Below are positions 37,064-46,070 of a stretch of 64,000 nt of DNA, piece by piece. The notes under the pieces are model-generated. The model was given only the letters and a program-made list of their open reading frames with translations, did not search any database and was not told the DNA's origin. The translations under genes were made by a program, and so were the position numbers. The DNA is from Prevotella melaninogenica (GTDB lineage Bacteria; Bacteroidota; Bacteroidia; Bacteroidales; Bacteroidaceae), in assembly GCF_003609775.1 (NCBI RefSeq), contig NZ_AP018049.1, positions 124,001-188,000 of the forward strand, read 5' to 3'. Every line of letters begins with the position of its first letter. The stretch's first letter is position 1.

Positions 37064-39187
37064 ATGAAGAAATCGACTTTACTTATTGCCGGACTTCTTG
37101 CATTGGGTAGTACAACCATGCACGCCGACGAGGGTATGTGGACGCTCTACAATTTGCCAGATGCTGTCTACGAACAAATGGTAGCTGAGGGATTCCAGAT
37201 GCCACGCAACATGCTTTATGGCGCACCTAACGCTATTAGTAATTCTGTTATCAACTTCTCTGGCTTCTGCTCAGGTGTTGTTGTCTCACCAAATGGTCTC
37301 GTTTTCACCAATCACCACTGTGGATTTGGTGCTATTAATGCTCTTTCTACTGTTGAACACGACTATATGAAGGATGGTTTCTATGCAAAAAGCTATGCAG
37401 AGGAACTCCCAAGTAAGGACTTGTTCGTTTCCTTCATGAAGAAGCAGGAGGATATTACTCCTCGCGTTAATAAGCTTATTGCTGGTAAGAATGCTGAACA
37501 GACAGAGGCTATCATTGATTCACTTACAAATCATTTGACTGACTCTATCAAGGCGATTGATAAGACATTGCATATCTCTGTTGATGCTTTCTATGAGGGA
37601 AATAAGTACTATGCAACTACATATCAGGACTTCCAAGATGTACGTTTGGTCTTCACCGTTCCAAAGAGTATGGGTAAGTTTGGTGGTGAAACAGACAACT
37701 GGATGTGGCCACGACAGACAAGTGACTTCTCTGTTTTCCGTATCTATGCCGATCCTAAGACCAACGGACCAGCTGCTTACTCAAAGGACAACGTTCCTTA
37801 TCAGCCAGCTAACTGGGCTCCTGTAAGTCTTGAAGGCTACAAGGATAAAGACTTTGCAATGACAATTGGCTATCCTGGCTCTACTAATCGTTACTTGTCT
37901 TCATTCGGTATACAGCAGCGTCGAGACATTGAGAACACTGTTCGTGTACAAGCTCGCGATATCAAGCTTGCTATCATGAAGAAGTACATGGATAAGAATG
38001 GAAAGACTCGTCTCCAATATGAGAATAAGTACGTTACTTCTGCTAACTACTGGAAGAACTCTATTGGTATGAATAAATGTATCGATTCTATCGGTTTGAT
38101 TCGTCAGAAGGCTGAATATGAGGCTAAGATACAGAGATGGTTGGACGAGAAGACCGTGAAGGATCCAACTGTAAACGTTGATCTTAAGAAGTTGGAAAAG
38201 CTTTATAAGGAGAGCAATGAGCCTGCTTTGGTTCAGGCTTATTGGAACGAGTCATTCTGGAAGGTGTCTGAATTGATTCAGAGAGCCTTTGATATTACCC
38301 GTGGTGCTATCGAACCACAGGGTCCAAAGGATGATGAATCAGCGCAGTATATGCAATTTAAGGACAATAGCAGCGAATGGAACTTAGCACTTGATAAGGA
38401 AATGACAGCTGCCATGTTGAAGAACTATGCTGAACATGTACCTGCTGCATATCGCCCAGAAGTGTTTAATGTTATCAAAACAAAGTTCGGTAACAATTAT
38501 AAGAAGTACACTGACTGGCTCTATGCAAATAGTAAACTACTCGTTAAGGACCACAAGTTCTATAATGATGAGAAGACCCTCAACGACCCAGGTATACAGC
38601 TTGGAGTAGAACTCGTGATGCTCTATCAGCAAGTTATGAGCAACTACGTTAGTAAGATAGAAGCTATCGAGCAGGAAGAGAAGAAGCTTTGTGAGGCAAA
38701 GGTACAGATGGAGATGGATATGCCACATTATAGTGATGCTAACTTCACTATGCGTATGTCTTACGGACAGGTGGGTGGCTATATGATTGGTGGCTTCGAT
38801 AGTAACTACTACACCACAGCTGAGAGTATTGTTGAGAAGATGAAGAAGGGTAAGAAACTTGAGGACTATAAGGTTGAGCCTATCATGATGGATCTTATGA
38901 GTGCTAAGGACTTTGGTCGTTACGCTGATAAGACAACCGGTAAGATGCAGCTTTGCTTCCTTACCAACAATGATATCACTGGTGGTAACTCTGGTTCTCC
39001 AATGTTCGATGGTAAGGGTCGCCTTATTGGTCTTGCTTTCGACGGCAACTGGGATAGTCTTTCAAGCGACATCAACTTCGATCGTAAACTTGCACGTTGT
39101 ATTGGTGTTGACATCCGCTTCGTCCTTTACCTGATGGATAAGTGGGGTCATGCTGACCGCCTTTTGAAGGAAATTAATCCACAGTAA
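37064..39187 (+). CDS. dpp7: S46-family dipeptidyl-peptidase, DPP7 type
   Basis: 707 residues with a signal peptide (1-21). The chymotrypsin-like catalytic residues are visible: histidine in FTNHHCGF (H84/H85), the aspartate region DVRLVFTVP...GGETDNWMWPRQTSDFS and S643 in GGNSGSP. Eighteen residues after the serine, position 661 is glycine (AFDGNW). In Porphyromonas the equivalent residue is glycine in DPP7 (hydrophobic P1) and arginine in DPP11 (acidic P1), so this is DPP7-like. It removes dipeptides from oligopeptides in the periplasm, feeding amino-acid fermentation. A terminator follows. Confidence 0.9.
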   Translation: MKKSTLLIAGLLALGSTTMHADEGMWTLYNLPDAVYEQMVAEGFQMPRNMLYGAPNAISNSVINFSGFCSGVVVSPNGLVFTNHHCGFGAINALSTVEHDYMKDGFYAKSYAEELPSKDLFVSFMKKQEDITPRVNKLIAGKNAEQTEAIIDSLTNHLTDSIKAIDKTLHISVDAFYEGNKYYATTYQDFQDVRLVFTVPKSMGKFGGETDNWMWPRQTSDFSVFRIYADPKTNGPAAYSKDNVPYQPANWAPVSLEGYKDKDFAMTIGYPGSTNRYLSSFGIQQRRDIENTVRVQARDIKLAIMKKYMDKNGKTRLQYENKYVTSANYWKNSIGMNKCIDSIGLIRQKAEYEAKIQRWLDEKTVKDPTVNVDLKKLEKLYKESNEPALVQAYWNESFWKVSELIQRAFDITRGAIEPQGPKDDESAQYMQFKDNSSEWNLALDKEMTAAMLKNYAEHVPAAYRPEVFNVIKTKFGNNYKKYTDWLYANSKLLVKDHKFYNDEKTLNDPGIQLGVELVMLYQQVMSNYVSKIEAIEQEEKKLCEAKVQMEMDMPHYSDANFTMRMSYGQVGGYMIGGFDSNYYTTAESIVEKMKKGKKLEDYKVEPIMMDLMSAKDFGRYADKTTGKMQLCFLTNNDITGGNSGSPMFDGKGRLIGLAFDGNWDSLSSDINFDRKLARCIGVDIRFVLYLMDKWGHADRLLKEINPQ

Positions 39188-39206
39188 GAGTTACTCTTAA
39201 TATATT

Positions 39207-39246
39207 AAAAGAGGTATGTTCAAGAATGAACGTACCTCTTTTATTT
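39207..39246 (+). terminator. Terminator after dpp7
   Basis: AAAAGAGGTATGTTCA pairs with TGAACGTACCTCTTTT around a 4-base loop, with A and T tracts at the sides. Confidence 0.8.
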
Positions 39247-39306
39247 TGTGAAGTTGTATCTATAAGTGTATTTATTGACTTTTACAATAAGTATCTAATA
39301 TCTTTT

Positions 39307-39666
39307 TTAGATAATAGATAAAAAGATAATCATTAATATTATTAGCAACAAAACATAACAGAATAGTCCCAGTTTATATTCTTTCTTTGTCAGTAATGCC
39401 TCTCGTTCTTTCATCTTTCGTTCGGGAAATAGCAGAAACATTAAGAGGTATAAAGGAATAGCAACAATCGCACCTATTAGGTAATCCTCTGATTTTGAGC
39501 CTGTATGCCAAAAATTTAATACACTCTGCATATTTAATAAACCAATTATTATAAAGAAACAAAGTGTAAACAGTGCGAGAAGGTTTGTCAAGGTAGCAAA
39601 ATAAGGAATGCTTCTGTTAGCCCCTCTCATATTAAAACGGTATAAACTGGCTATGATTTTGTACAT
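39307..39666 (-). CDS. Small membrane protein, unknown
   Basis: 119 residues from the ATG at 39666 (MYKIIASLYRF). A longer reading to 39798 would put its first codons in the family C palindrome and is rejected. Three hydrophobic helices (about 26-45, 63-82 and 99-119), with a basic loop FPERKMKEREALLTKKEY between the second and third. No family recognised. It ends directly on a hydrophobic helix. Composition is AT-rich and there is no clear promoter, so expression is uncertain. Confidence 0.5.
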   Translation of the reverse strand: MYKIIASLYRFNMRGANRSIPYFATLTNLLALFTLCFFIIIGLLNMQSVLNFWHTGSKSEDYLIGAIVAIPLYLLMFLLFPERKMKEREALLTKKEYKLGLFCYVLLLIILMIIFLSII

Positions 39667-39730
39667 AGTTATTACTGGAATAGGTGTAATATAATACAAA
39701 CAACAGTCGCTTTTCCCCTTTTTAGCCATC

Positions 39731-39791
39731 GTGTTGAGGCTCCGCACTACTCGTGTTGATGCTCCGCACCAATGGTGCGGAGGCTTAACAC
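39731..39791. repeat. GC-rich palindromic repeat family C, copy 2
   Basis: GCTCCGCACCAATGGTGCGGAG is a near-perfect palindrome preceded by GGCTCCGCACTACTCG and flanked by GTGTTGAG/CTTAACAC. Related to 26007-26083 and 61407-61487. Confidence 0.7.
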
Positions 39792-39876
39792 CACTCATGA
39801 AGATAGCAATGCGCTATACAATATATGATAGATGTATAGCCAATGTATCGAAAGCCTCTCCAATGTTATACGCTAA

Positions 39877-39910
39877 GTCTCCCTCCCCTTTGGGGAGGGT
39901 TGGGGAGGGG
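39877..39910. repeat. C/G-rich palindrome, family F, copy 1
   Basis: CCCTCCCCTTTGGGGAGGGT and then TGGGGAGGGG, at the 3' end of the DEAD-box gene. Similar blocks are at 42385-42437 and 44803-44841; all sit by gene ends and could act as terminators. Confidence 0.55.
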
Positions 39911-39914
39911 TCTT

Positions 39915-41837
39915 TTACTTCTTTGGTTTGCGTCTTGCCCAACCTTCCTCAGAGAAGTCTGGTTCATCGCCCTTCAACTTAGCTGGGCTACCCTTCATAA
40001 GTTCCTTCCAATCATCTTTCTTGAACTTATGCTGTCCTCCGAAAGGATTTTCGTCATACTGGCGACGACTACGGCCCTTGCGCTCACGAGACTCCTGACG
40101 ACCCTCGCCACGGCTTCCGTAACCGCCACGTCCACCTGCAGAGCGACCATTGCCACCAGCTGATCGGCCATTAGCCGAACGACCGTGACCACCTTCTTCG
40201 GCATCGTTACAACGTACCTTACGACCTTTGTAGGTTGCACCGTCCAATGACTGCATCACCTTCTGAGCGTCCTGCTCTGGCACTTCGATGTAGCTCTGCT
40301 TAGCAAGGAGGTCAATATGGCCTACTGCCTGCTTGCCATGCACGTTCTTATTGACAAACTGCATCACCTCACCCGGATAGAAACCATCTGCCTTACCGAG
40401 GTTGATAAAGAGTCGCTTGTAGCCACTCTCTGGCTTACGTGGTCCACGGCTGCGGCTTCCTCTGCCTTCACCTCTTGCGCCACGGCTATCTTCACGTGCA
40501 CTACGTGACGATGGCTTCTCAATCTCCTGAGCATTCTTATAATACTCAAGGAAACGACCGAAGGTTGCAGTTACAATCTTCTTGATGACAACCTCCTTAT
40601 CAATATACTCAAACTGGCGGTTGATATCCTTCATGTAAGGAGCAATCTGGTCCTCATCAACGTCTGTCTTCAGAATGTCATCCATTGTCTTAAACAGCTG
40701 CTTCTTGCAGATTTCCTCTGGTGAAGGCAGTGTTCCGTCAACAAACTCTTTACTGATTTCGCGTTCAATATTACGTACCTTATACTTCTCACGTGAGTGA
40801 ATAATCGAGATAGAAGTACCCTTCTTGCCTGCACGACCCGTACGGCCAGAGCGGTGGGTATAGTTCTCGATATCATCAGGGAGACCATAGTTGATAACGT
40901 GTGTCAAGTCGTTCACATCCAATCCACGTGCTGCAACGTCTGTTGCCACGAGAATCTGTGTGAGATGTGAGCGGAACTTCTGCATCGTAAGGTCACGCTG
41001 CTGCTGCGAGAGGTCGCCATGCAACGCCTCGGCATTGTATCCGTCCTTAATCAATTTATCGGCAATCTCCTGTGTCTCAACCTTTGTACGGCAGAACACA
41101 ATCGCATAAATCTTTGGATAGAAGTCAACCAATCGCTTCAATGCAAGGTACTTGTCGCGTGCGTTTACCATATAATAGATATGGTTTACACTCTCAGCAC
41201 CCTCGTTACGGCTACCCACAACAATCTCTTTATAGTCGTGTAGATAACCCTTTGCAACACGCTCAACGTCACGACTCATCGTAGCCGAGAACAATAATGT
41301 GTTACGATCTTCAGGTACACCCGTCAATATCTCAGTGATACTCTCTTGGAAACCCATGTTCAGCATCTCGTCAGCCTCGTCCAAAACAACGTTTCTTACC
41401 TTGTCAAGGCGAGCCTTACCACGGTGCATAAGGTCGATCAGACGACCCGGTGTAGCTACGATAATCTGTACACCATGGCGCAATTGGCGAATCTGTGTGT
41501 CGATAGACGCACCGCCATAAACAGCTGCGATATGTAGATGAGGGATATACTTACTAAATTCCTTCAAGTCATCGGCAATCTGCAAACAAAGCTCACGCGT
41601 AGGACTCAGCACAATAGCTTGAGTCTCCTTGCTGCTTGTATCAATACGTTGCAGCAAAGGCAAACCGAATGCAGCCGTCTTACCCGTACCAGTCTGTGCC
41701 AGTGCGATGACGTCGTTACGATTACCAAGTAAATAAGGGATTACTTCTTCCTGTACAGGCATTGGATTTTCAAATCCAAGCTCACTAATGGCGCGACGAA
41801 TCTCTTCGCTCACACCTAACTCTTCAAATGTCTTCAA
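39915..41837 (-). CDS. DEAD-box ATP-dependent RNA helicase (CsdA/DeaD-like)
   Basis: 640 residues. The helicase core has a Q-motif start (MKTFEELGVS...), motif I AQTGTGKT (47-54), DEAD (153-156), SAT (184-186) and the C-terminal HRSGRTGRAGKKG motif. At about 480-550 a DbpA-type RNA-binding domain follows (RLFINLGKADGFYPGEVMQF), as in CsdA/DeaD, and the rest is an Arg/Gly-rich tail (about 555-640). It would remodel structured RNA in ribosome assembly, decay or cold adaptation. It has a 140-base leader with its own promoter, long enough for regulation by RNA structure. Confidence 0.93.
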   Translation of the reverse strand: MKTFEELGVSEEIRRAISELGFENPMPVQEEVIPYLLGNRNDVIALAQTGTGKTAAFGLPLLQRIDTSSKETQAIVLSPTRELCLQIADDLKEFSKYIPHLHIAAVYGGASIDTQIRQLRHGVQIIVATPGRLIDLMHRGKARLDKVRNVVLDEADEMLNMGFQESITEILTGVPEDRNTLLFSATMSRDVERVAKGYLHDYKEIVVGSRNEGAESVNHIYYMVNARDKYLALKRLVDFYPKIYAIVFCRTKVETQEIADKLIKDGYNAEALHGDLSQQQRDLTMQKFRSHLTQILVATDVAARGLDVNDLTHVINYGLPDDIENYTHRSGRTGRAGKKGTSISIIHSREKYKVRNIEREISKEFVDGTLPSPEEICKKQLFKTMDDILKTDVDEDQIAPYMKDINRQFEYIDKEVVIKKIVTATFGRFLEYYKNAQEIEKPSSRSAREDSRGARGEGRGSRSRGPRKPESGYKRLFINLGKADGFYPGEVMQFVNKNVHGKQAVGHIDLLAKQSYIEVPEQDAQKVMQSLDGATYKGRKVRCNDAEEGGHGRSANGRSAGGNGRSAGGRGGYGSRGEGRQESRERKGRSRRQYDENPFGGQHKFKKDDWKELMKGSPAKLKGDEPDFSEEGWARRKPKK

Positions 41838-41978
41838 ATTCGTTTGTTTATAATTTATTATCCTATATAAAAGGTAAGCTCACCACCAAACGAACCCACT
41901 AAAAAGACACTTGCCTGCGACGGGCTTCAACCAGCCAGTACGCAAACTCTCAGGTGGTATGTTACCTTTAATTGTTTG

Positions 41979-42010
41979 CAAAGGTACGTTAAGAAGTTGA
42001 AATGAGCAAA
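41979..42010 (-). promoter_or_regulatory. Promoter of the DEAD-box gene
   Basis: On the minus strand, TTTG (42007-42010), a 20-base spacer and TACCTTTG (41979-41986) lie about 140 bases upstream of the start codon. The leader contains GC-rich pieces (CTGGCTGGTTGAAGCCCGTC) able to fold. Confidence 0.65.
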
Positions 42011-42216
42011 TAAAACTTCCTATAAATCAAAAGGATGGAAGAAAAAGATAGTATTTAGAAGAGGAGTATTGGATGGAAATCTAAAAAAAAGTTGATAGAT
42101 TTAAGTATTTTATCATAAGCTATTAAAAAAATACTACGAAAACACTTGTACTGTTATAAAGTCTAAAAGTGTCATCGAATATTCGTGAATTACATTTTTT
42201 TTATGTGTTTTTTTTG

Positions 42217-42356
42217 TAACTTTGCATTGTCAAATAGAAAAATAGTCGTTATTAAAGTTAATTATTTGAGTTAGTACAAGGACACAAAACTTACGTGAGT
42301 AAGTTTGATGTTAAACGAAAGGCTTCGCAGTGATGCGAAGCCTTTCTTCTTTTTGT
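42217..42356 (+). ncRNA. Candidate small RNA between the helicase and the TlpA-like gene
   Basis: A TAACTTTG -7 box (42217-42224), about 95 bases without a credible open frame, and then a strong hairpin AAAGGCTTCGCA...TGCGAAGCCTTT (42318-42345) followed by CTTCTTTTT. A promoter plus terminator this close without a gene suggests a ~125-base RNA. A -33 TTG at the right distance is not clear. It could instead be a decayed gene. Confidence 0.4.
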
Positions 42357-42384
42357 AGGATGTGAAGTTGTAGCCCAGCCCAGC

Positions 42385-42437
42385 CTCACCCCCAACCGAG
42401 CCTCACCCCCAACCCCTCTCCGAAAGGAGAGGGGAGT
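42385..42437. repeat. C/G-rich block, family F, copy 2
   Basis: CCTCACCCCCAAC occurs twice, followed by CCCCTCTCCGAAAGGAGAGGGG, a strong palindrome. The remaining ~240 bases up to the next promoter hold nothing recognisable. Confidence 0.55.
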
Positions 42438-42680
42438 GATTACCAGTGTAGGGTGAATATTCTTAGTAAGCAATTACTATTCAAAGGAATCCATCACCAC
42501 CCAATATCAAACACCTATCACCCAATAACTAACACTCCATGTAAATGAGTAAAGGAGGCTTTTTGGGGTGTTGAAAAGGTATTAAAATACGGCTATCAGT
42601 GAAGAATCTATTATCATTTTGGCGGCTGGAGGATGATTTATATAAGTATAGTGAATTTGATAATATTTGACGATAATTGC

Positions 42681-42711
42681 TTTGCAGTTTTATCATTTTA
42701 CGTTACCTTTG
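42681..42711 (+). promoter_or_regulatory. Promoter of the TlpA-like lipoprotein gene
   Basis: TTTG (42681-42684), a 19-base spacer and TACCTTTG (42704-42711), 38 bases before the ATG. Confidence 0.75.
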
Positions 42712-42749
42712 CAGGAAACATAAGATAAAAACGTAATATCTATTAAACA

Positions 42750-43904
42750 ATGAAGCATAAAATCGGAAACATTTTGGCGGCAGGCTTTGCGATTGTTGGA
42801 CTCGCTGCACTGGCAAGTTGTGCGGGAGAAAAGTTCCATGTGACAGGTTCTATTGCAAATGCCAAGGATTCTTTGCTCTATTTCGAGCATAATGGACTCG
42901 ATGGATTCTCTACTGTTGACTCTGTAAAACTCGATGAAAAGGGAACTTTTTCGTTTTCAGGTGATAAGGTTGAGAACCCTGAGTTTTATCGTCTTCGTAT
43001 TGCTGGGCAGATTATCAATATTGGTATTGACTCAACAGAGACTGTTGATGTGAAGGCTACTTATCCGCAGATGGCTACCGATTATACAGTGAAGGGTTCC
43101 TATGAGAATGAGAAAATCAAGGAATTGGCACTGAAGCAAATTGACTTGCAAGCACGTTGTCAAACAATTCTTGCTGAGCGTCCTGACCTTGCTGACTCAA
43201 TCATCACCGTGTTGATGAGTGACTATAAGCAGGATGTATCACGCAACTATATCTTTAAGGAACCAATGCGTGCTTATAGCTACTTTGCATTGTTCCAGTA
43301 TATCGTAATAGGTAATCAGGCACATTTGATCTTTGACCCATCCAGAGATGTGGCAGATAATAAGGTGTTCGGTGCTGTTGCCACCAGTTGGGATACTTAT
43401 TATCCAGCGTCAAAGCGTACGCAGAACCTCCATAATATTACCATTAAGGGGATGAAGGACGAGCGTATTGTGAAGGCACAGAATAGGCCTGTGGAGATAG
43501 AAGCAAAGGAATTGGGGGTTGTTGACCTTCCATTGCGTGACAACCGTGGTGTAGAACGTCATCTGACAGATTTGAAGGGTAAGGTTGTTTTGCTTGACTT
43601 CCATGTCTTTGCTGCAAAGGGTTCTACGGAATACATTATGCAGCTACGCGAACTTTACAATAAATATCATGACCGTGGTTTGGAAATCTATATGGTTTCA
43701 TTAGATGATAATGCCCATTTCTGGAAGGAACAGGTGGCTAATCTGCCATGGATTAATGTTTATGATGATACGGGTATCAGTAGAGCTTATACTGCTCCTG
43801 CACAGTCTTTCCCAATCATTTACCTCATTGATCGTGGTAATAACATCGTGAAGAACCCTTCACAGATTACGAATCTTCAGCAAGAGATTGAGAGCTTGTT
43901 GTAA
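42750..43904 (+). CDS. DUF4369/thioredoxin-fold lipoprotein without CxxC
   Basis: 384 residues. Lipoprotein signal with lipobox ALASC (Cys24). Residues ~27-120 fit a DUF4369 beta domain (FHVTGSIANAKDSLLYFEH...). From about 250 a TlpA/AhpC-TSA thioredoxin fold follows (VVDLPLRDNRG...LKGKVVLLDFHVF, PIIYLIDRGNNIV with the cis-proline region). Where family members have W-C-x-x-C the sequence reads HVFAAKGSTEY, so both redox cysteines are missing and a thiol-disulfide role is unlikely. It may be a binding or scaffolding protein in the periplasm. It has its own promoter and a bidirectional terminator. Confidence 0.82.
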   Translation: MKHKIGNILAAGFAIVGLAALASCAGEKFHVTGSIANAKDSLLYFEHNGLDGFSTVDSVKLDEKGTFSFSGDKVENPEFYRLRIAGQIINIGIDSTETVDVKATYPQMATDYTVKGSYENEKIKELALKQIDLQARCQTILAERPDLADSIITVLMSDYKQDVSRNYIFKEPMRAYSYFALFQYIVIGNQAHLIFDPSRDVADNKVFGAVATSWDTYYPASKRTQNLHNITIKGMKDERIVKAQNRPVEIEAKELGVVDLPLRDNRGVERHLTDLKGKVVLLDFHVFAAKGSTEYIMQLRELYNKYHDRGLEIYMVSLDDNAHFWKEQVANLPWINVYDDTGISRAYTAPAQSFPIIYLIDRGNNIVKNPSQITNLQQEIESLL

Positions 43905-43951
43905 CGTTTGAAACTTGTAAGAGCTTAATTAGTATAAAGCATAATAAAAAA

Positions 43952-44004
43952 GGTTCTTCCGTTAAAGCTGTACGAAAAGCGTCCACACATTTAACGGAAG
44001 AACC
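43952..44004 (+). repeat. Hairpin repeat family B, copy 3
   Basis: GGTTCTTCCGTTAA at the left pairs perfectly with TTAACGGAAGAACC at the right, across AGCTGTACGAAAAGCGTCC. Related copies lie at 2140-2197 and 7578-7630, there attached to family A; here it stands alone. Confidence 0.75.
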
Positions 44005-44008
44005 CCCC

Positions 44009-44041
44009 AAAAAAAGGGACACATGCCGTGTCCCTTTTTTA
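44009..44041. terminator. Bidirectional terminator
   Basis: AAAAAGGGACAC pairs with GTGTCCCTTTTT around ATGCC, between the plus-strand TlpA-like gene and minus-strand ispF. Confidence 0.8.
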
Positions 44042-44147
44042 TTTAACAACCAATGTCGTTATATATTGTTCTGTTTAAGCACTGATAATTGATCAGTTCT
44101 TATGTAGAATCTCTATGTAGCATATTCTGCACTACGTTTTTGTACGC

Positions 44148-44651
44148 TTATGCCTTTACAATCATACAAACAGCGTATGCAGCCATACCATCTTCACGGC
44201 CAACAAATCCCATGCGCTCGGAAGTGGTAGCTTTAATAGATACAGCATCGATATCGCAGCCAATAATATCAGATAAGCATTTGCACATAGCAGGGATATG
44301 TGGGTTTATCTTTGGACGTTCTGCACATACCGTAGCATCAATGTTTCCCACGCGATAGCCCTTTGTTGCCAAGAGATCGATGGTCTTACGAAGAATGACC
44401 TTTGAGTCCATGTCTAATGTTTCAGCAGAGGTGTCGGGGAAGTGATAACCGATATCACGCATATTGGCTGCGCCGAGTAGTGCATCGCAGATAGCATGAA
44501 TGAGTACGTCGGCATCACTATGTCCAAGGAGTCCAAGTGTATGCTCTATCTTGATACCACCTAAATATAGGTCACGTCCTTCAACGAGTTTGTGTACGTC
44601 GTATCCCATTCCGACACGGAACGATGGGATGGGTTGAGTAGAATCGGTCAT
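44148..44651 (-). CDS. ispF: 2-C-methyl-D-erythritol 2,4-cyclodiphosphate synthase
   Basis: 167 residues, typical length. It forms the cyclic diphosphate in the non-mevalonate isoprenoid pathway in the cytosol. Zinc ligands are visible in GMGYDVHK (D18, H20) and in the GHSDADVLIHAICDAL motif. The C-terminal ATTSERMGFVGREDGMAAYA is characteristic. It follows porV on the same strand after 190 bases. As I recall, porU-porV-ispF is also the order in Porphyromonas gingivalis (PG0026-PG0028), so this is conserved synteny. Confidence 0.95.
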   Translation of the reverse strand: MTDSTQPIPSFRVGMGYDVHKLVEGRDLYLGGIKIEHTLGLLGHSDADVLIHAICDALLGAANMRDIGYHFPDTSAETLDMDSKVILRKTIDLLATKGYRVGNIDATVCAERPKINPHIPAMCKCLSDIIGCDIDAVSIKATTSERMGFVGREDGMAAYAVCMIVKA

Positions 44652-44802
44652 ATACTTATATAAGGAGAACCTTCCTAATACCCTGCAAAGGAGGGGGAAT
44701 ATCTTTACTAAAAGATAAGCAGAAGGTTGGTTGAGAGTTAATGCTAAATAATTAATGAATACGATAAGAAGCGGATAACTAAGTCTGTTCTAATAGTTTC
44801 CC

Positions 44803-44841
44803 ATTAGTTCCTCCCCCTCCTTTGGAGGGGCTGGGAGAGGT
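44803..44841. repeat. C/G-rich palindrome, family F, copy 3
   Basis: TCCTCCCCCTCCTTTGGAGGGGCTGGGAGAGG, given here as one imperfect palindrome around CTTTGGAG, directly at the 3' end of porV; a half copy (GCAAAGGAGGGGGAAT) lies near 44684. Could act as terminator or spacer between porV and ispF. Confidence 0.5.
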
Positions 44842-44843
44842 CT

Positions 44844-46010
44844 TTACCTCCTCTTAAACAAATCCTTGATACCATCCATATCAAACGAGAGAGAGAAACG
44901 GAGGGTCTGATCAAGTGGGTTGTTCTTAGCCGTTGCTATGACATAGCCAGCATCTAATGCAAATACATTCATCTTGAAGCCTGCACCTACAGTGAAGTAC
45001 TTGCGGTTACCTTTGTTCTCGCTTTCGTGGTGGTAACCAGCGCGGAGTGAAAACTTATCATTATAGGTATATTCTGCACCTAAGCTCCACTGAATCTCCT
45101 GTAACTCTTCAGAAGCACCATTAGGTGCATCACCAAAGCTCTTGAAGATACCAGAGATAGAAGATACGTCATAGTATTCCTTCTGAAGACGGTTATCATA
45201 GTCTACTTGTGTTTCATCAGCCTGACGCTTTGGATAGGTAGGAACCAATAGTTTGTTAGCATCAGCAGCAATGGTAAAACGATTGAATTCATCGATAGGA
45301 ATCATCAAGGAAGCACCTAAACGTAGGTTGGTTGGGATGAATTCAGAGCGATTATCACCACCGAAGGTAATCTTCGAACCAATGTTAGAGATATTCATAC
45401 CTAAGCCCAACTGGCACTCACGCTCACCGATATTGATATAGTTCTGATAATAGCAAGACAAGTCGGCTGCAAAGGCAGAACCTGGTGCGGTATCATCTGT
45501 ATAATTATAGGTAAGGTCTGAGTATATCCAACGTACAGCAGCACCTAATGAGAAATGTTCACTCAACATCAGAGAGTAGGCCACGTCCATTGACATCTCG
45601 TAAGGGTTAATGGTCATATTAGAGCCGTCTGTCATCTGTACCTCACCCAAAGAGAAGTAACGCATTGAGGCAGATACAGCACTATAATCACCGATACGAT
45701 AGTAACCTGCAAGGTAAGCCAAATCAATGTCGCTCACCAACTGGCGGAGCCAAGGAGTATAGTTCAATGAAACACCAGCACGAGAAATATTAAAAGGGTA
45801 TTTAGCTGGATTCCAATACTGTGAGTTCACATCTGGGTCGGTGGCTGCACCAACGTCACCCATACCTGCAGCACGTGCGTCAGGAGCGATAGACTGTGAG
45901 GTAACAGATGTGTTGACAGGGTTAAAAATGTCTTTCTTATCCTGAGCGAAAGCGGTAGTCGAAGCAAATACCGTCAGTGAGAGGATGGCTATACGAAGCT
46001 TATTAATCAT
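44844..46010 (-). CDS. porV: Type IX secretion outer-membrane protein PorV
   Basis: 388 residues with a signal peptide (1-22). A 14-strand FadL-like barrel is expected; the N-terminal motif SIAPDARAAGMGDVGAATDPD and NSQYWNPAKYPF is typical of PorV/LptO. PorV binds cargo emerging from the Sov translocon and delivers it to the PorU sortase at the cell surface. It lies 60 bases downstream of porU. The cargo candidates in this window are the GH16-like, BspA-like and GH66 proteins. Confidence 0.93.
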   Translation of the reverse strand: MINKLRIAILSLTVFASTTAFAQDKKDIFNPVNTSVTSQSIAPDARAAGMGDVGAATDPDVNSQYWNPAKYPFNISRAGVSLNYTPWLRQLVSDIDLAYLAGYYRIGDYSAVSASMRYFSLGEVQMTDGSNMTINPYEMSMDVAYSLMLSEHFSLGAAVRWIYSDLTYNYTDDTAPGSAFAADLSCYYQNYINIGERECQLGLGMNISNIGSKITFGGDNRSEFIPTNLRLGASLMIPIDEFNRFTIAADANKLLVPTYPKRQADETQVDYDNRLQKEYYDVSSISGIFKSFGDAPNGASEELQEIQWSLGAEYTYNDKFSLRAGYHHESENKGNRKYFTVGAGFKMNVFALDAGYVIATAKNNPLDQTLRFSLSFDMDGIKDLFKRR

Positions 46011-46070
46011 TCTATTTTAATTGGATTGCTTATTAAATGTTTCTATATGGATTGAAACGTTCTTTCTGTG

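Noticed and set aside
39667..39798. N-terminal extension of the small membrane protein
   Set aside because: Would place codons in the family C palindrome; the ATG at 39666 starts directly before the first hydrophobic region.
42291..42473. 60-codon minus-strand frame
   Set aside because: Spans a terminator hairpin and a C/G-rich repeat; no protein-like pattern.
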